Source: Dactylosporangium siamense (GTDB lineage Bacteria; Actinomycetota; Actinomycetes; Mycobacteriales; Micromonosporaceae). Taken from it: a stretch of DNA of 59,883 bases. A program made the translations under genes and the position numbers. Below, in pieces: positions 6,996-16,800 of this stretch (position 1 is the first letter of the stretch; each line of letters begins with the position of its first letter). Where the stretch lies: positions 1-59,883 of the forward strand of contig NZ_BONQ01000042.1 of the NCBI RefSeq assembly GCF_016862795.1, read 5' to 3'. Under the pieces are notes generated by a model that saw only the letters and a list, made by a program, of their open reading frames with translations, ran no database searches and was not told the DNA's origin.

Positions 6996-8327
6996 ATGAA
7001 CGTCTCCGGTCCCGCCGTGCCAGGTGCGCTGGCAGCGCCCCTCGCCGTCGCCGGCTGCGCGACCACGGCGGTGACGAGGTGCCTGGACGCCGCCGCCGAC
7101 CTCGCCCACGCCCGCACCGGCCGGCGCCCGGTGGTCGCGCTCGACACCGCCCACGTCGCCGCCGCCGTGCGCGGTGAGCTGCTGCTGCGCGGCCCGGACG
7201 GGCGCGGCATCGAGGGGTTCGCCCCGCTGTCACGGCTGTGGCCGGCCGCCGACGGCTGGGTCCGCACCCACGCGAACTACCCGTGGCACCGCGCCGCGCT
7301 GCTGGCCGCCCTGGACACGGACGAGGCCGGCGTGGCCGGCGCGATCGCGGCCCGGTCCGCCCTGGACGTCGAGCGCCTGGTGTACGCCGCCGGCGGCCTC
7401 GCCGTAGCCGCCCGCCACCCAGCCGAGTGGCCGGACGGCCCACCGACCGGAAGCCAGGCCGGGCCGCTCGACGGGGCGGTCAGGGGTCCGGACGGGCCCC
7501 TGGTGCGCAGCACGCCGCTCGGCGCCGCCGGCCACCCCCGGCCCACCGCGGGTCACGCCGCGGGCCGGAACCTGCCCGCGGCCGGGATCCGGGTGCTGGA
7601 CCTGACCCGGGTCATCGCCGGCCCGGTCGGCACCCGCATGCTCGCCGCCCTCGGCGCCGACGTCCTGCGCGTCGATGCCCCCGGCCGCCCCGAGCTGCCG
7701 CTGCACGCCGTCGACGGCGTCGTCGGCAAGGCCAGCACCACGCTCGACGCGAGCACCCCCGCGGGCCTGGAGACACTGCACCGCCTGCTGGCCGACGCCG
7801 ACGTGCTCGTCACCGGCTACCGCCCGGGCGCCATGCGTCGCCTCGGCCTGGACCCGGACCAGGTCGCCGAACGCCACCCCGGGACGGTCGTGGTCACGCT
7901 GTCCGCCTGGGGCACGACCGGCCCGTGGGGCGCCCGCCGCGGCTTCGACAGCCTGGTCCAGGTCGCCTCGGGCATCGGCTGGCTCACCAGGGACCAGACC
8001 GGCCGCCCCGGCGCCCTGCCGTGCCAGCTGCTCGACCACGCAACCGGCTACCTCGCCGCCGCCGGCGCCCTGAGCGCCCTCGCGTCCCGCGAGCGCACCG
8101 GCGTCGCCGCCCACGTCGAGCTCTCCCTGGCCCGGACCGCCCGATGGCTCCTCGAGACCCCGGTCGACCCGTCACCCCCGGTGGACACGCCGACCGCACC
8201 GTTCCTCGCCCCGCTCGGCGCGGGCTGGACCGGCGTCACCCCACCCGGCACCCTCGACGGCGCCCCGCTGACCTGGCCACACCTGCCGCCGGCGTACGGC
8301 ACCGCCCGCGCCACCTGGACGCGCTAG
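6996..8327 (+). CDS. CoA-transferase family III (CaiB/BaiF-type) protein
   Basis: This 443-residue protein has the family III hallmark RVLDLTRVIAGPVGTRMLAALGADVLRVD near 200-230, followed by an LLADADVLVTGYRPGAMRRLGL block and TLSAWGTTGPW. The N-terminal 190 residues look like a diverged repeat of the same fold, as in other actinobacterial family III enzymes. These enzymes move CoA between carboxylic acids. The substrate cannot be predicted here. ATG at 6996 lies 7 bases after GAGAAT, a plausible leaderless -10. Its TAG interlocks with the TAG of the convergent ROK gene in a CTAG tetranucleotide. Confidence 0.85.
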   Translation: MNVSGPAVPGALAAPLAVAGCATTAVTRCLDAAADLAHARTGRRPVVALDTAHVAAAVRGELLLRGPDGRGIEGFAPLSRLWPAADGWVRTHANYPWHRAALLAALDTDEAGVAGAIAARSALDVERLVYAAGGLAVAARHPAEWPDGPPTGSQAGPLDGAVRGPDGPLVRSTPLGAAGHPRPTAGHAAGRNLPAAGIRVLDLTRVIAGPVGTRMLAALGADVLRVDAPGRPELPLHAVDGVVGKASTTLDASTPAGLETLHRLLADADVLVTGYRPGAMRRLGLDPDQVAERHPGTVVVTLSAWGTTGPWGARRGFDSLVQVASGIGWLTRDQTGRPGALPCQLLDHATGYLAAAGALSALASRERTGVAAHVELSLARTARWLLETPVDPSPPVDTPTAPFLAPLGAGWTGVTPPGTLDGAPLTWPHLPPAYGTARATWTR

Positions 8328-9565
8328 CTGGCGGGTCTGCGCAGGGTGGCGAGGATGCTGTCGCGGACGGAGGAGCGGCCGGCCTCCTGGGCACCCAGCA
8401 GCGCGGCGTCGTCGTCCAGGGTGCTGGTCGCGATCGCCGTCTCCAGCGGCGCGGCCTCGGCGAGGGCGGTGGCCACCGCCGCGCTCAGGACCGGGCCACC
8501 GGCCTGGCCGACCTCGCCACCGATGACCACGAGCGGCGGGTCGAGCACGGCGACGACGGCGGACAGGCCGATCGCGATCCGGCCGGCGAGGGTGGTGACG
8601 AAGCTGCGGGCGGCGTCGTCGCGCTCCGACGCCCGGGCCACCGCGGCGGCCATGGTGCCGGCGGCGGTGCTCTCCTGCAGGCCGTGCTCGGCGGCGAGGT
8701 CCAGCACGGCACCGCCGCCGACGAGGTCCTGGAAGTCGACCCGGCCGGTGAACCCACGGCCGCCGGTGACGCCGGGCAGCATCATCGGCATGTATCCGAT
8801 CTCGCCGGCGCCGCCGCGGGCGCCGCGCAGCAGGGTGCCGCCGAGGTCGATGGCGAGACCCAGGCCGGCCTCGCCGAGCCAGAGCAGGGCGAAGCTCTCC
8901 GCGTCGCGGCCGGCGCCGTGGGCGCGTTCGGCCACGGCGGCGAGGTTGACATCGTTGTCAACGCCAACGGGAACACCGAGGCGGCGGCGGAGGTCGTCGA
9001 CGAGCCCGGGCCGGCCCCAGCCGGGGACCTCGACGTGGTGCAGGACGTCGGTGCGGGGGTCGTACGACCCGGCGACGGCGATCTGCACCTGCGCGACCGG
9101 GTCGGGCGCGATCCTGGCTTCCTTGCACACGTCCTGGACGGCGTCCGCGATGGCGGACACCGGGTCGGTGCGGGTGAAGTCGACGGCGAGCTCCAGCCGG
9201 CCACGCACGGTCCCGGCGAGGTCGGTGACCGCCGCACTGACCGTCGGCAGCGAGCCCGACAGGTCGGAGGCGTCGGGCGCCGACACCGTGCGGTCCCGCA
9301 CGGACAGCGCGACGGAGTACGCCGCGTCGGGGTTGACCGCGTACACCTCGGCGTTCGGGCCGGGGCCGGCGCTGACATACCCGACGACCGTGACGAGTTT
9401 CGCCTCGGTGAGTCGCCGCAGCGCCTCGGAGATCGTGGGTTTGGACAGGCCGGTCAGCTCGCGCAGGTCGCCCCGCGTGAGTGGGCCGCGTTCGAGGACA
9501 TGACTCAGGGCGGCCGCGTCGTTCATGGCCCTGAGCAGCTTGGACGATCCGCCGAGGTGCGTCAT
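8324..9565 (-). CDS. ROK-family transcriptional regulator
   Basis: This 413-residue protein begins with a MarR-like winged helix (LTRGDLRELTGLSKPTISEALRRL near 28-52). A ROK ATPase-fold domain follows, with GVDNDVNLAAVAE near 200 and IDLGGTLL near 238. The zinc motif CxCGxxGC normally found after GEIG is absent (GEIGYMPMM, then glycine-rich sequence), so it may bind sugar without the usual zinc site. It is divergent from the histidine-kinase gene. The regulated sugar system is not evident nearby. Confidence 0.9.
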   Translation of the reverse strand: MTHLGGSSKLLRAMNDAAALSHVLERGPLTRGDLRELTGLSKPTISEALRRLTEAKLVTVVGYVSAGPGPNAEVYAVNPDAAYSVALSVRDRTVSAPDASDLSGSLPTVSAAVTDLAGTVRGRLELAVDFTRTDPVSAIADAVQDVCKEARIAPDPVAQVQIAVAGSYDPRTDVLHHVEVPGWGRPGLVDDLRRRLGVPVGVDNDVNLAAVAERAHGAGRDAESFALLWLGEAGLGLAIDLGGTLLRGARGGAGEIGYMPMMLPGVTGGRGFTGRVDFQDLVGGGAVLDLAAEHGLQESTAAGTMAAAVARASERDDAARSFVTTLAGRIAIGLSAVVAVLDPPLVVIGGEVGQAGGPVLSAAVATALAEAAPLETAIATSTLDDDAALLGAQEAGRSSVRDSILATLRRPAS

Positions 9566-9676
9566 GGTGGCTCGAACCGTATGGGCGGCCGTCGGCGGGT
9601 GTCAATCGCCACGCGCGGTCGGGTGGCCGTCACTTAAACTCATCAAGAGGACAAACCCGACGAAAAGCGTGGTCAG

Positions 9677-10672
9677 GTGATGGCGGTCGATCAGGAGCTG
9701 CTCTCGGCGGCGCTCGACCAGCTCGGCACCGGACTGCTCATCACCAGCGCCGACGGCACCGTGGTCGCGGCCAACCAGGCGACGCGGGACCTGCTGGAAG
9801 ACGCGACGACCGGCGCGATGATCGGCGACACCGTCGCCGCGGCGATGACCGGCAGCGACACCGGCCGCTGGTCGCCGCGCCCCGGCCTCGTCGTCGAGTG
9901 GAGCTGGAGCGAGCTGCTGCCCGGCACCGCGCACGAGGGCCGCTGTCTCGTCCTGCGGGACGTGTCACACCGCATCGCCGACCGGGCCAGGCTCCGCCGG
10001 CAGAACCGGGCCCTCGCGGAGCTGGTCGCCATGAAGGCCGAGTTCACCGCCGCCGTGTCGCACGAGCTGCGCACCCCGGTCACGTCGATCGCGGCGATGT
10101 CGCAGCTGCTCGGCGAGGAGGTCACCGAGCCGGACCCCCTGGCCGCGCCCGTCGCCGCCGTCGCCCGCAACGCTGCCCGGCTGCTCGGTCTCATCGACAA
10201 CGTGACGGAGCTGGCCCGGATCGAGAGCGCGCCGCCCGGGGGTGCCGGCGAGAAGGTGGCCCTCGAGCAGGTCGTGGCCGAGGCGTTGCACGGCTGGACC
10301 GCCGCCGCCCGGGACGCCGCGGTGCACCTGACCGCGGGCGGCGCGCAGGACGCGACGATCGAGGGTGAGCGGGTGCTGCTGCGGCGGCTCGCCGACGCGA
10401 TGATCGGCATCGGGCTGGCCGCCGCCGAGCCGGGGGCGCTGCTCACCGTCGACGTGGCGCCCACCGACAGCGGCTGGCGGGTCACGGTGCCGATCGGCGG
10501 CCGCGGCGGCGAACGGCTCTTCACGTCCTCCACGGCCACCGGCGAGGGGGTGCGGCACGACTCGACGGCGTTGATGCTGTGCCGGGCCATCGTCGCGCGG
10601 CACGGCGGCCGGTTGACCACCGACACCGACCCGGAGGGCAGCACGGTCCTGGCCGCGCACCTACCGTCCTGA
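9677..10672 (+). CDS. soluble PAS-HisKA sensor kinase with a degenerate ATPase domain
   Basis: The 331-residue product has a PAS-like domain at about 5-95 (LGTGLLITSADGTVVAANQ), then a HisKA dimerisation domain with the phospho-acceptor His at about 129 in AVSHELRTP. The C-terminal third should be HATPase_c but lacks a clear N-box and DxGxG motif. It has RLADAMIGIGL and PIGGRGGERLF instead, while the final CRAIVARHGG segment is recognisable. No membrane helix and no response regulator gene adjoin it. It may be a pseudokinase or use a partner kinase. GTG 9677 or ATG 9680 could be the start. Confidence 0.8.
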   Translation: MMAVDQELLSAALDQLGTGLLITSADGTVVAANQATRDLLEDATTGAMIGDTVAAAMTGSDTGRWSPRPGLVVEWSWSELLPGTAHEGRCLVLRDVSHRIADRARLRRQNRALAELVAMKAEFTAAVSHELRTPVTSIAAMSQLLGEEVTEPDPLAAPVAAVARNAARLLGLIDNVTELARIESAPPGGAGEKVALEQVVAEALHGWTAAARDAAVHLTAGGAQDATIEGERVLLRRLADAMIGIGLAAAEPGALLTVDVAPTDSGWRVTVPIGGRGGERLFTSSTATGEGVRHDSTALMLCRAIVARHGGRLTTDTDPEGSTVLAAHLPS

Positions 10673-10712
10673 CCCGGTTGCCGCCGGTCGGCGTGAGGCA
10701 CTGCCGGAGCTC

Positions 10713-11267
10713 ATGGGAGACTCCCGCACCATGCTGCACTTCGTCTTCGGCGTGGACCGCCCGGGCACCGGCCCGCTACGCATGGAGCTCCTCGAGAAGC
10801 ACTGGGCGTACATGGACGGTTATGTCAAGGAGCTCACCGCCCGCGGCCCGACGCTGAGCGAGGACCGGACCGAGGCGACCGGCAGCATCCACATCGTCGA
10901 ACTGCCCGACCTCGGCGCGGCCCGGACGTTCGCGTTCGACGAGCCCAACTTCCAGGGCGGCGTCTACGATCCCGTGCTGCTGCTGCGGTACGAGGACACC
11001 CTCGGCGGCACCATGTGGCAGCACGCCTCCGGCGCGGGCGAGGGTTTCCTGCTCATCGGCCACGCGACGCCCGGCACCCGACCCGCTCCGGCCGCGGCGC
11101 CGACGCGCGGCATGCTCGCCCGCGGTGAGCTGTTCTCGCACGAGGACGGCGGCTGGCTGGGGACCGCGGTGCTGGTCGAGGCGGCACACGTCACCGCCGA
11201 GGACGTCCTGCCGGGCCGGTACGACGAGGTGGAGATCCACCCCTGGCAGATGGGCGGCCGCCGCTAG
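10713..11267 (+). CDS. double YCII-domain protein
   Basis: This 184-residue protein has one YCII-like module at about 5-95 (MLHFVFGVDRPG, HWAYMDGYVKELTARGP, ARTFAFDEPNFQGGVYDPV). A second module of the same fold begins near 110 (GFLLIGHATPG, RGELFSHEDGGWLGTAVLVE, then YDEVEIHPWQMGG). Function is unknown. It is not next to the ECF42 operon, so it is a separate paralogue. ATG 10713 or the in-frame ATG at 10731 may be the start; the second has a GGGAGA element upstream. It is 40 bases after the histidine-kinase gene, possibly co-transcribed. Confidence 0.78.
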   Translation: MGDSRTMLHFVFGVDRPGTGPLRMELLEKHWAYMDGYVKELTARGPTLSEDRTEATGSIHIVELPDLGAARTFAFDEPNFQGGVYDPVLLLRYEDTLGGTMWQHASGAGEGFLLIGHATPGTRPAPAAAPTRGMLARGELFSHEDGGWLGTAVLVEAAHVTAEDVLPGRYDEVEIHPWQMGGRR

Positions 11268-11358
11268 GGCCCTCGCGGAGATCCCACCACTGCGGATCTG
11301 GCTCGGGACGTGTACGGTGCCGGTCGATTGATCCAAACGCGAGGGGAGCGCGAGTGCC

Positions 11359-11703
11359 ATGCACATCAACGACTTTTTGAGCGCGATCCCGATCGGCCTG
11401 CTCGTCGGTGTCCTCGGCCGGTTGGTCCTGCCGGGCCGCCAGTCGATCGGTCTGTTCATCACCTTCCTGATCGGCGTGGGCGCCGCGCTGCTCGGCACGC
11501 TCGTCGCCGAGCTGGTCAACGTCGACGACAAGGCCCTGGTCAAGGTCTGGAAGATCGAGTGGAGCTGGTGGGAGCTCGCGATCCAGGTCCTGTTCGCGAC
11601 GATCGGCATCGGGCTGGCCAACATGCTGACGTACACCAGGCTCGCCTCCGGCAACCCGAAGCCGCGCAAGCGCACCACCCGCCGCAAGAAGAAAGAGGAT
11701 TAA
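11359..11703 (+). CDS. small membrane protein, GlsB/YeaQ/YmgE-like
   Basis: The 114-residue protein has three hydrophobic segments (about 10-25, 32-52, 72-90) with glycine-rich faces (IGLLVGVLGRLVLPGRQ) and a very basic tail (KPRKRTTRRKKK). The first two segments match the transglycosylase-associated/GlsB family, often linked with envelope stress. A GAGGGGAGC ribosome site precedes ATG 11359 and TACGGT lies near 11311. The lysine/arginine tail is longer than usual and may bind nucleic acid or membrane lipid. Confidence 0.78.
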   Translation: MHINDFLSAIPIGLLVGVLGRLVLPGRQSIGLFITFLIGVGAALLGTLVAELVNVDDKALVKVWKIEWSWWELAIQVLFATIGIGLANMLTYTRLASGNPKPRKRTTRRKKKED

Positions 11704-11744
11704 CCCAACTGGTCGATGGCCGTCCCGCGAGGGACGTTGGATGC

Positions 11745-12587
11745 ATGGACAGACCAGTGGTGGTCGGCGTCGACGGGTCCACGGCGAGTCTCGGCGCGGT
11801 GCGCTGGGCCGCCGACGAGGCCGCCCGGCACGACCGGACGCTGCGGATCGTGCACGCGCTGTGCTGGGAGGGCCCCGCCGACGGGCAGGGAGTCGTGCTC
11901 GACGCGGCCGCCGACGCGCGGGGCTGGCAACCGGGCCTCGTGGTCGAGACGGTCACCGTCGGCGGGCCCGCCGCCCGGGTGCTGCAGGAGCAGTCGCGCA
12001 CCGCGAGCCTGGTGGTGATCGGCGGCCGGCCGCACGACGGCGGCCTGCTCAACTCCTCCGTCGGCGCGCACCTGGCCGCCTTCGCGCACTGCCCGGTCCT
12101 GGTCGTCAACCAGGGCGAGCGGTGGCTGACCGAGGACCGCAACCCCGCCGACCTGTGGCCCGGCCCGCCCTCCGCGGACCGGGCCGGCCCCGGCGCGGAC
12201 CCGATGACGGCGCTGCCCGGCTCGGCGCCGGTGGTGGTCGGCATCGACGGGTCGCCGTCCGGCTGGCGGGCCCTGGACTTCGCCTACGACGAGGCCAGGT
12301 CCCGGCACGTGCCGTTGCTCGCCGTGCACGCCGGGCACGCCCGCCCGCACAGCGCCGTCTACGCGGACCTGGCGCCGTGGCTGCGCCGCCACCGCGACGT
12401 CGACGCCCGGTTCTCCGGATCCGACGAGCCGGTCCTCGAAGCGCTCACCGCCGCCGCGAGCACCGCCCTGCTGCTGGTCGTCGGCGCGCACCGGGTCGGC
12501 TGGTACGAGCAACCGAGACCGAACCCCCGCACCCAGCTCATCGTGCACCACGCCGCCAGCCCGGTGCTGGTGACCCGCAGCGTCTGA
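11745..12587 (+). CDS. tandem universal stress protein (UspA x2)
   Basis: This 280-residue protein has two Usp domains. The first (about 1-125) opens PVVVGVDGSTASLGAVRWA, and its distal ATP loop is recognisable as GGRPHDGG followed by SSVGAHLAAFAHCPVLVV. The second (about 160-280) opens VVVGIDGSPSGWRALDFA but its distal G-x9-G-S/T loop is degenerate (GAHRVGWYEQPR), so it may not bind ATP. GAGGGA lies upstream of ATG 11745. It runs convergently into the alpha-oxoamine synthase gene with only 4 bases between stops. Confidence 0.88.
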   Translation: MDRPVVVGVDGSTASLGAVRWAADEAARHDRTLRIVHALCWEGPADGQGVVLDAAADARGWQPGLVVETVTVGGPAARVLQEQSRTASLVVIGGRPHDGGLLNSSVGAHLAAFAHCPVLVVNQGERWLTEDRNPADLWPGPPSADRAGPGADPMTALPGSAPVVVGIDGSPSGWRALDFAYDEARSRHVPLLAVHAGHARPHSAVYADLAPWLRRHRDVDARFSGSDEPVLEALTAAASTALLLVVGAHRVGWYEQPRPNPRTQLIVHHAASPVLVTRSV

Positions 12588-12591
12588 GGCG

Positions 12592-13842
12592 TCAGCTCGC
12601 GCTGGTCTCCCGGGCGGACTGGAACACCTCGGCCGCGGCCAGCTCGCTGATGACCGCGTTGAGCTCGTCGATCTGCGCGTCGGTGTTGGCGGCCGTGACC
12701 TGCACCCGGAAGCCGACCTGGTCGCGGGGCACCCCCGGGTAGGGCGCCAGGGTCACGAACAGCCCGCGCCGCCACAGCAGCTCCGACACCTCGACCAGGT
12801 CGCGGTCCAGGGCGATCGGCAGCTCGATGATCGGCGTGTCGTCGGTGTTGGGGGTGAAGACGCCGAGGCCGCGGACGTGCTGGAGCACCCGGGTCGACAT
12901 GCGGTACAGGTCGGCGCGCAGCTTGTCGCCGCGTTCGGCGTTGACGTCGAAGCCGGCCAGCACGGTGGCGAGGGACGCGGTCGGCGAGGGCCCCGAGTAC
13001 AGGTACGGCGCCGCGGCCGCCTTGAGCCGGTTCTTCAGCACGGTCGGCACCGCCAGGAACGCCAGCAGCGACGAATAGGCCTTGGAGAACCCGCCGACGA
13101 GCACGACGTCGTCGTAGGACTCGCCGAAGTGGCGCACGATGCTGTCGCCGCCGGTGCCGTAGGGGCTGGTCTCCTCCTCGGAGCGGGAGCCGATGACGCC
13201 GAAGCCGTGCGCGTCGTCGACATACAGCACCGCGCCGTGGGAACGGCACAGGTCCAGATACCGGCCGATCCGCGGGATGTTGCCGGTCATGCTGTTGACG
13301 CCGTCCATGCAGACCAGGACCGGGCCGGGCAGGTCCGTGGCGAGCAGCGAGGCGAGCTCGTCGAGCGTCTTGAACCGTTTCAACGTGGCACCCAGACCAC
13401 GGGCGTGCACGCAACCGTCCCAGATCGTCTTGTGCGCCCGCGCGTCGACCAGGAGCGTGCCCTGCTGGGCCAGGATCGGGATCACCGACAGGTGGATCTG
13501 TGTGATCGTGGGCAGGACGAGGGTGTCGGGGGCGCCGAGCAGATCGGCGAGCCGCTCCTCGATCCGCGGGTACAGCGCGGGATTGCCCAGCATCCGCGAC
13601 CAGCTGGGGTGGGTGCCCCACCGGCGCAGCTCGCCCTCGACCGAGTCGATGATCTGCGGCTCCAGGTCGAAGCCGAGGTAGTTGCACGACGCCCAGTCGG
13701 TGAGCCAGTGCTCCCCGACCCGGATCCGCCGGCCGTCGATCTCGTCGATGACCGCGTCGTAGTAGCGGGTGCTGGCGCGCAGGTGAGCGATGCCGCTGAA
13801 GCGGGGATCACTGTCGACCGCCGCAGCGAGATGGTTGAGCAC
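12592..13842 (-). CDS. PLP-dependent alpha-oxoamine synthase-like enzyme
   Basis: This 416-residue fold-type I enzyme has NYLGFD near 54, the cofactor Asp/His motif VDDAHGFGVIG near 215 and the PLP Schiff-base Lys in GGFSKAYSS near 260. The pattern resembles 8-amino-7-oxononanoate synthase, serine palmitoyltransferase and CqsA, which condense an acyl-CoA with an amino acid. No biotin or sphingolipid genes adjoin it. GTG at 13842 follows a GGAGGA site and lies 15 bases after the GGDEF-EAL stop, so the two are one transcript. An acyl-amino-ketone product is inferred; biotin synthesis is less likely. Confidence 0.82.
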   Translation of the reverse strand: MLNHLAAAVDSDPRFSGIAHLRASTRYYDAVIDEIDGRRIRVGEHWLTDWASCNYLGFDLEPQIIDSVEGELRRWGTHPSWSRMLGNPALYPRIEERLADLLGAPDTLVLPTITQIHLSVIPILAQQGTLLVDARAHKTIWDGCVHARGLGATLKRFKTLDELASLLATDLPGPVLVCMDGVNSMTGNIPRIGRYLDLCRSHGAVLYVDDAHGFGVIGSRSEEETSPYGTGGDSIVRHFGESYDDVVLVGGFSKAYSSLLAFLAVPTVLKNRLKAAAAPYLYSGPSPTASLATVLAGFDVNAERGDKLRADLYRMSTRVLQHVRGLGVFTPNTDDTPIIELPIALDRDLVEVSELLWRRGLFVTLAPYPGVPRDQVGFRVQVTAANTDAQIDELNAVISELAAAEVFQSARETSAS

Positions 13843-13857
13843 AAGTCCTCCGAGGGC

Positions 13858-16800
13858 CTAGGCCGCCGTCCGACTTCCCCGTTGAAGCCCCGACGCTTCC
13901 TCCAACAACCATTGACTCGCGTCACCGTAGCTCAACGGCCGGGAGAACAAGTACCCCTGGCCGAGATGGCAGCCCATTGCCACCAGAAGATCACGCTCAG
14001 CCTCGGTCTCGATACCTTCAGCTACAATTTGCAGTTGCAGAATCGCCGCGAGCTGCACGATCATGTCGACGACGGCGTGCTGCTCGGCGGACGAGGCGAT
14101 CGTGTCGATGAAGCTCTTGTCGAGCTTCAGCACGTCGACGGGTAGCCGGCGCAGGTAGGACAGCGACGAGAAGCCGGTGCCGAAGTCATCGATGGCGATG
14201 CGCACCCCGGCCGCGCGCAGCTCGGCCAGCTCCGCGGTGACCTCGCCGTCGTCGTGCAGCAGCAGGCTCTCGGTCATCTCCACCAGCAGGCTCGCCGGCG
14301 GCAGCCCCATCCGGTCGATCTCGTCCAGGACCCACCGGGCGAAGCTCTGCTCGGGGCCCTTGAACTGGCCACGGAACTGGCGGGCGGAGACGTTGACCGA
14401 CACGTACACGTCCTCGCCGGGGTGCAGCAGGCGCCACTGGGCCGCGGCCTCGACCGCGTTGCGCAGCACCCACGCGCCGAGCGGCACGATCAGGCCGCTC
14501 TCCTCGGCGACGGAGATGAACTCGGCCGGGGACACCATGCCGCGGGTCGGGTGGTTCCACCGCACGAGGGCCTCGAAGCCGTGGGTCCGGCCGTCGCCGA
14601 TGCCGACGATCGGCTGGAAGTGCAGCAGGAACGCGCCGTCGGCGATGGCCCGGTCCAGGTCGGCGCGCAGCTTGTGCCGCTCCACGACGGCGCTGTGCAG
14701 CGACGACTCGTAGCGCCGCCAGCGGTCCTTGCCGGCGTCCTTGGCGACGTAGACGGCCAGGTCGGCGTGGCGCAGCAGGTCCTGGGCGTCGGCCGCCTCC
14801 GCGGTCGTGGCGACGCCGATGCTGGCGGTCGCGGTGACGTCACCGTGCGGCAGCTCGAACGGGGTCGCGAAGCTGGCAAGGACCTTCTCCGCGACGCGTT
14901 CGACGTCGGCGGCGGTGCCGGCCCGGCGGACCAGCGCGGCGAACTCGTCGCCGCCGAGCCGGGCGACGGTGCCGGCCGCGCCGTAGGAGCCGTCGACGGC
15001 GCGCAGCGCCTCGGTGAGCCGGTTGCCGACCGCGACGAGCAGCGCGTCGCCGGCGCCGTGGCCGAGGGTGTCGTTGACGACCTTGAAGTCGTCGAGCTCC
15101 ATGATGAGCACGCCGACCGTGGCGCCGTTCTCCGCGCCGGAGCTGACCGCCTCCTGCACCCGGCCGAGGAACACCTCCCGGTTCGGCAGGCCGGTGAGCG
15201 CGTCGAAGGTCGCCCGCTGATACAGCTCCGCCTGCAGCCGGCTGCGCTCGGTGACGTCGCGGAGGGTGACGACGACCCCGCCGACGGTCGGCTCGCCGCG
15301 CAGGTCCCGGAACGTCGCCTCGACCAGGGCCGGCCGCCCGTCGGCGCCGACCACGCGCAGGTCGTCGCCGGGCCGGTCGACGCCGCGGGTGCGCAGGTCG
15401 TGCAGGCGGCGGTCGACCTCGACGAGGCTCTCCTTCGCGAACGCCATCGGCAGCGGCGTGCCGTCGAGCTCGTCGCTGCCGAACAGCGCCCGCGCGGACG
15501 GGCTGGCGTAGCGGATCTGGTCGTGGTCGCCGACGATGAGGATGACGTCGGTGGTGTTGAGCACGAGGGTGCGGAAGTACGCCTCGCTGTTGCGCCGGCC
15601 GATCTCCTCGCCGAGCGCGATCCGCTCCAGCGCGAGGGCGGCCTGGGTGGCGAGGATCTGCGCGGCCTCCTGCACGCCGACGAGCGCCACCTCGTCCGCG
15701 GCGATGAACAGCGCCCGCCCGGACTCGCGGCCCTCGACCGGCGCCAGGGGGCAGCACAGCGTGACCTCGAAGTCGCCGAGCTCGTCGGCGAGGGACCGCT
15801 CCAGGGTGCGGGTGTAGGGCATCGACACGGTGCCCCCATCGTGCGCACCGCCGGCCGGGGCGAGCACGACCCGGTGCGGCCGGCCGAGGGGCAGCAGCTC
15901 GGCGATCGCGGTGCGCACGGTCGCGGTCACGCCGGGCTCGTCCGTCGCCATCAGCAGCGCCGCGCCGGCCCTGCGCAGCCGCCGCTCCCGCTGCACGGTG
16001 CGGCGCTGCTCGTTGACCGCCCGGCCGAGCCGGAGCAGGACCATGCCGGACAGCAGCGCCGAGGACGCGGCGATGACGTTGGCGTCGTGGACCTCGCCGC
16101 TGCGCATCTCGAAGTACAGCACGCACGGCGCGATGAACAGGGCCAGACCGAGCAGCAGCAGCCGGCCGAAGTGCTCCTCGCCGGCCCGGTGCACCTTGGG
16201 TTCGGTGAGCTCCCGCATCGACGGGTGCAGCGCGGCGACGCCCCACAGCACGTAGAACGCGGCCCAGCCGAGGTCGACCGGGCCGCCGGTCTCCCACACG
16301 CCGTTGAGCTGCTTCAGCCCGTATCCGACGTCCGCGCTGAGCAGGCCGATGCCGCCGGCGGCCAGCAGCAGCAGGGCGGGGCTGCGCCGCACCGCGGTGA
16401 TGAGCCGGGCACCGACGGCGAGCACGACGATGTCGGCCAGGGGGTAGGCGATGGAGAAGCTCTTCTCCAGCACCGACAGCGCGGGGTCCTCGACGTAGGG
16501 GCGGATGAGGAAGATGTACGACAGCAGCCCGAGTCCCGCGGTGACGGTGACCGCGTCATACAACCCGTTGGGGTCGCGGCGGGCCACGCCGATGCGGATC
16601 AGCCCGACCAGCGCGGCCGCGATCAGCACGTAGACGGCCAGGTAGAAGCCATCGGCGACGGACGGGAAGCCCTGCCGGTCCAGCAGCCGGGTGAGGACGT
16701 CGGCGATGAGGTCGCCGGTGATGAACGAGGCGACGGCGCCCGCGAGCAGGAACCAGGGCGCGCGGCTGCGCGGCTTGTTGAGGCGCACGCCGGTGACGAT

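Noticed and set aside
7238-9637. 799-codon plus-strand frame across CoA-transferase and ROK genes
   Set aside because: It has Arg/Pro-rich nonsense composition and conflicts with two well-supported genes.
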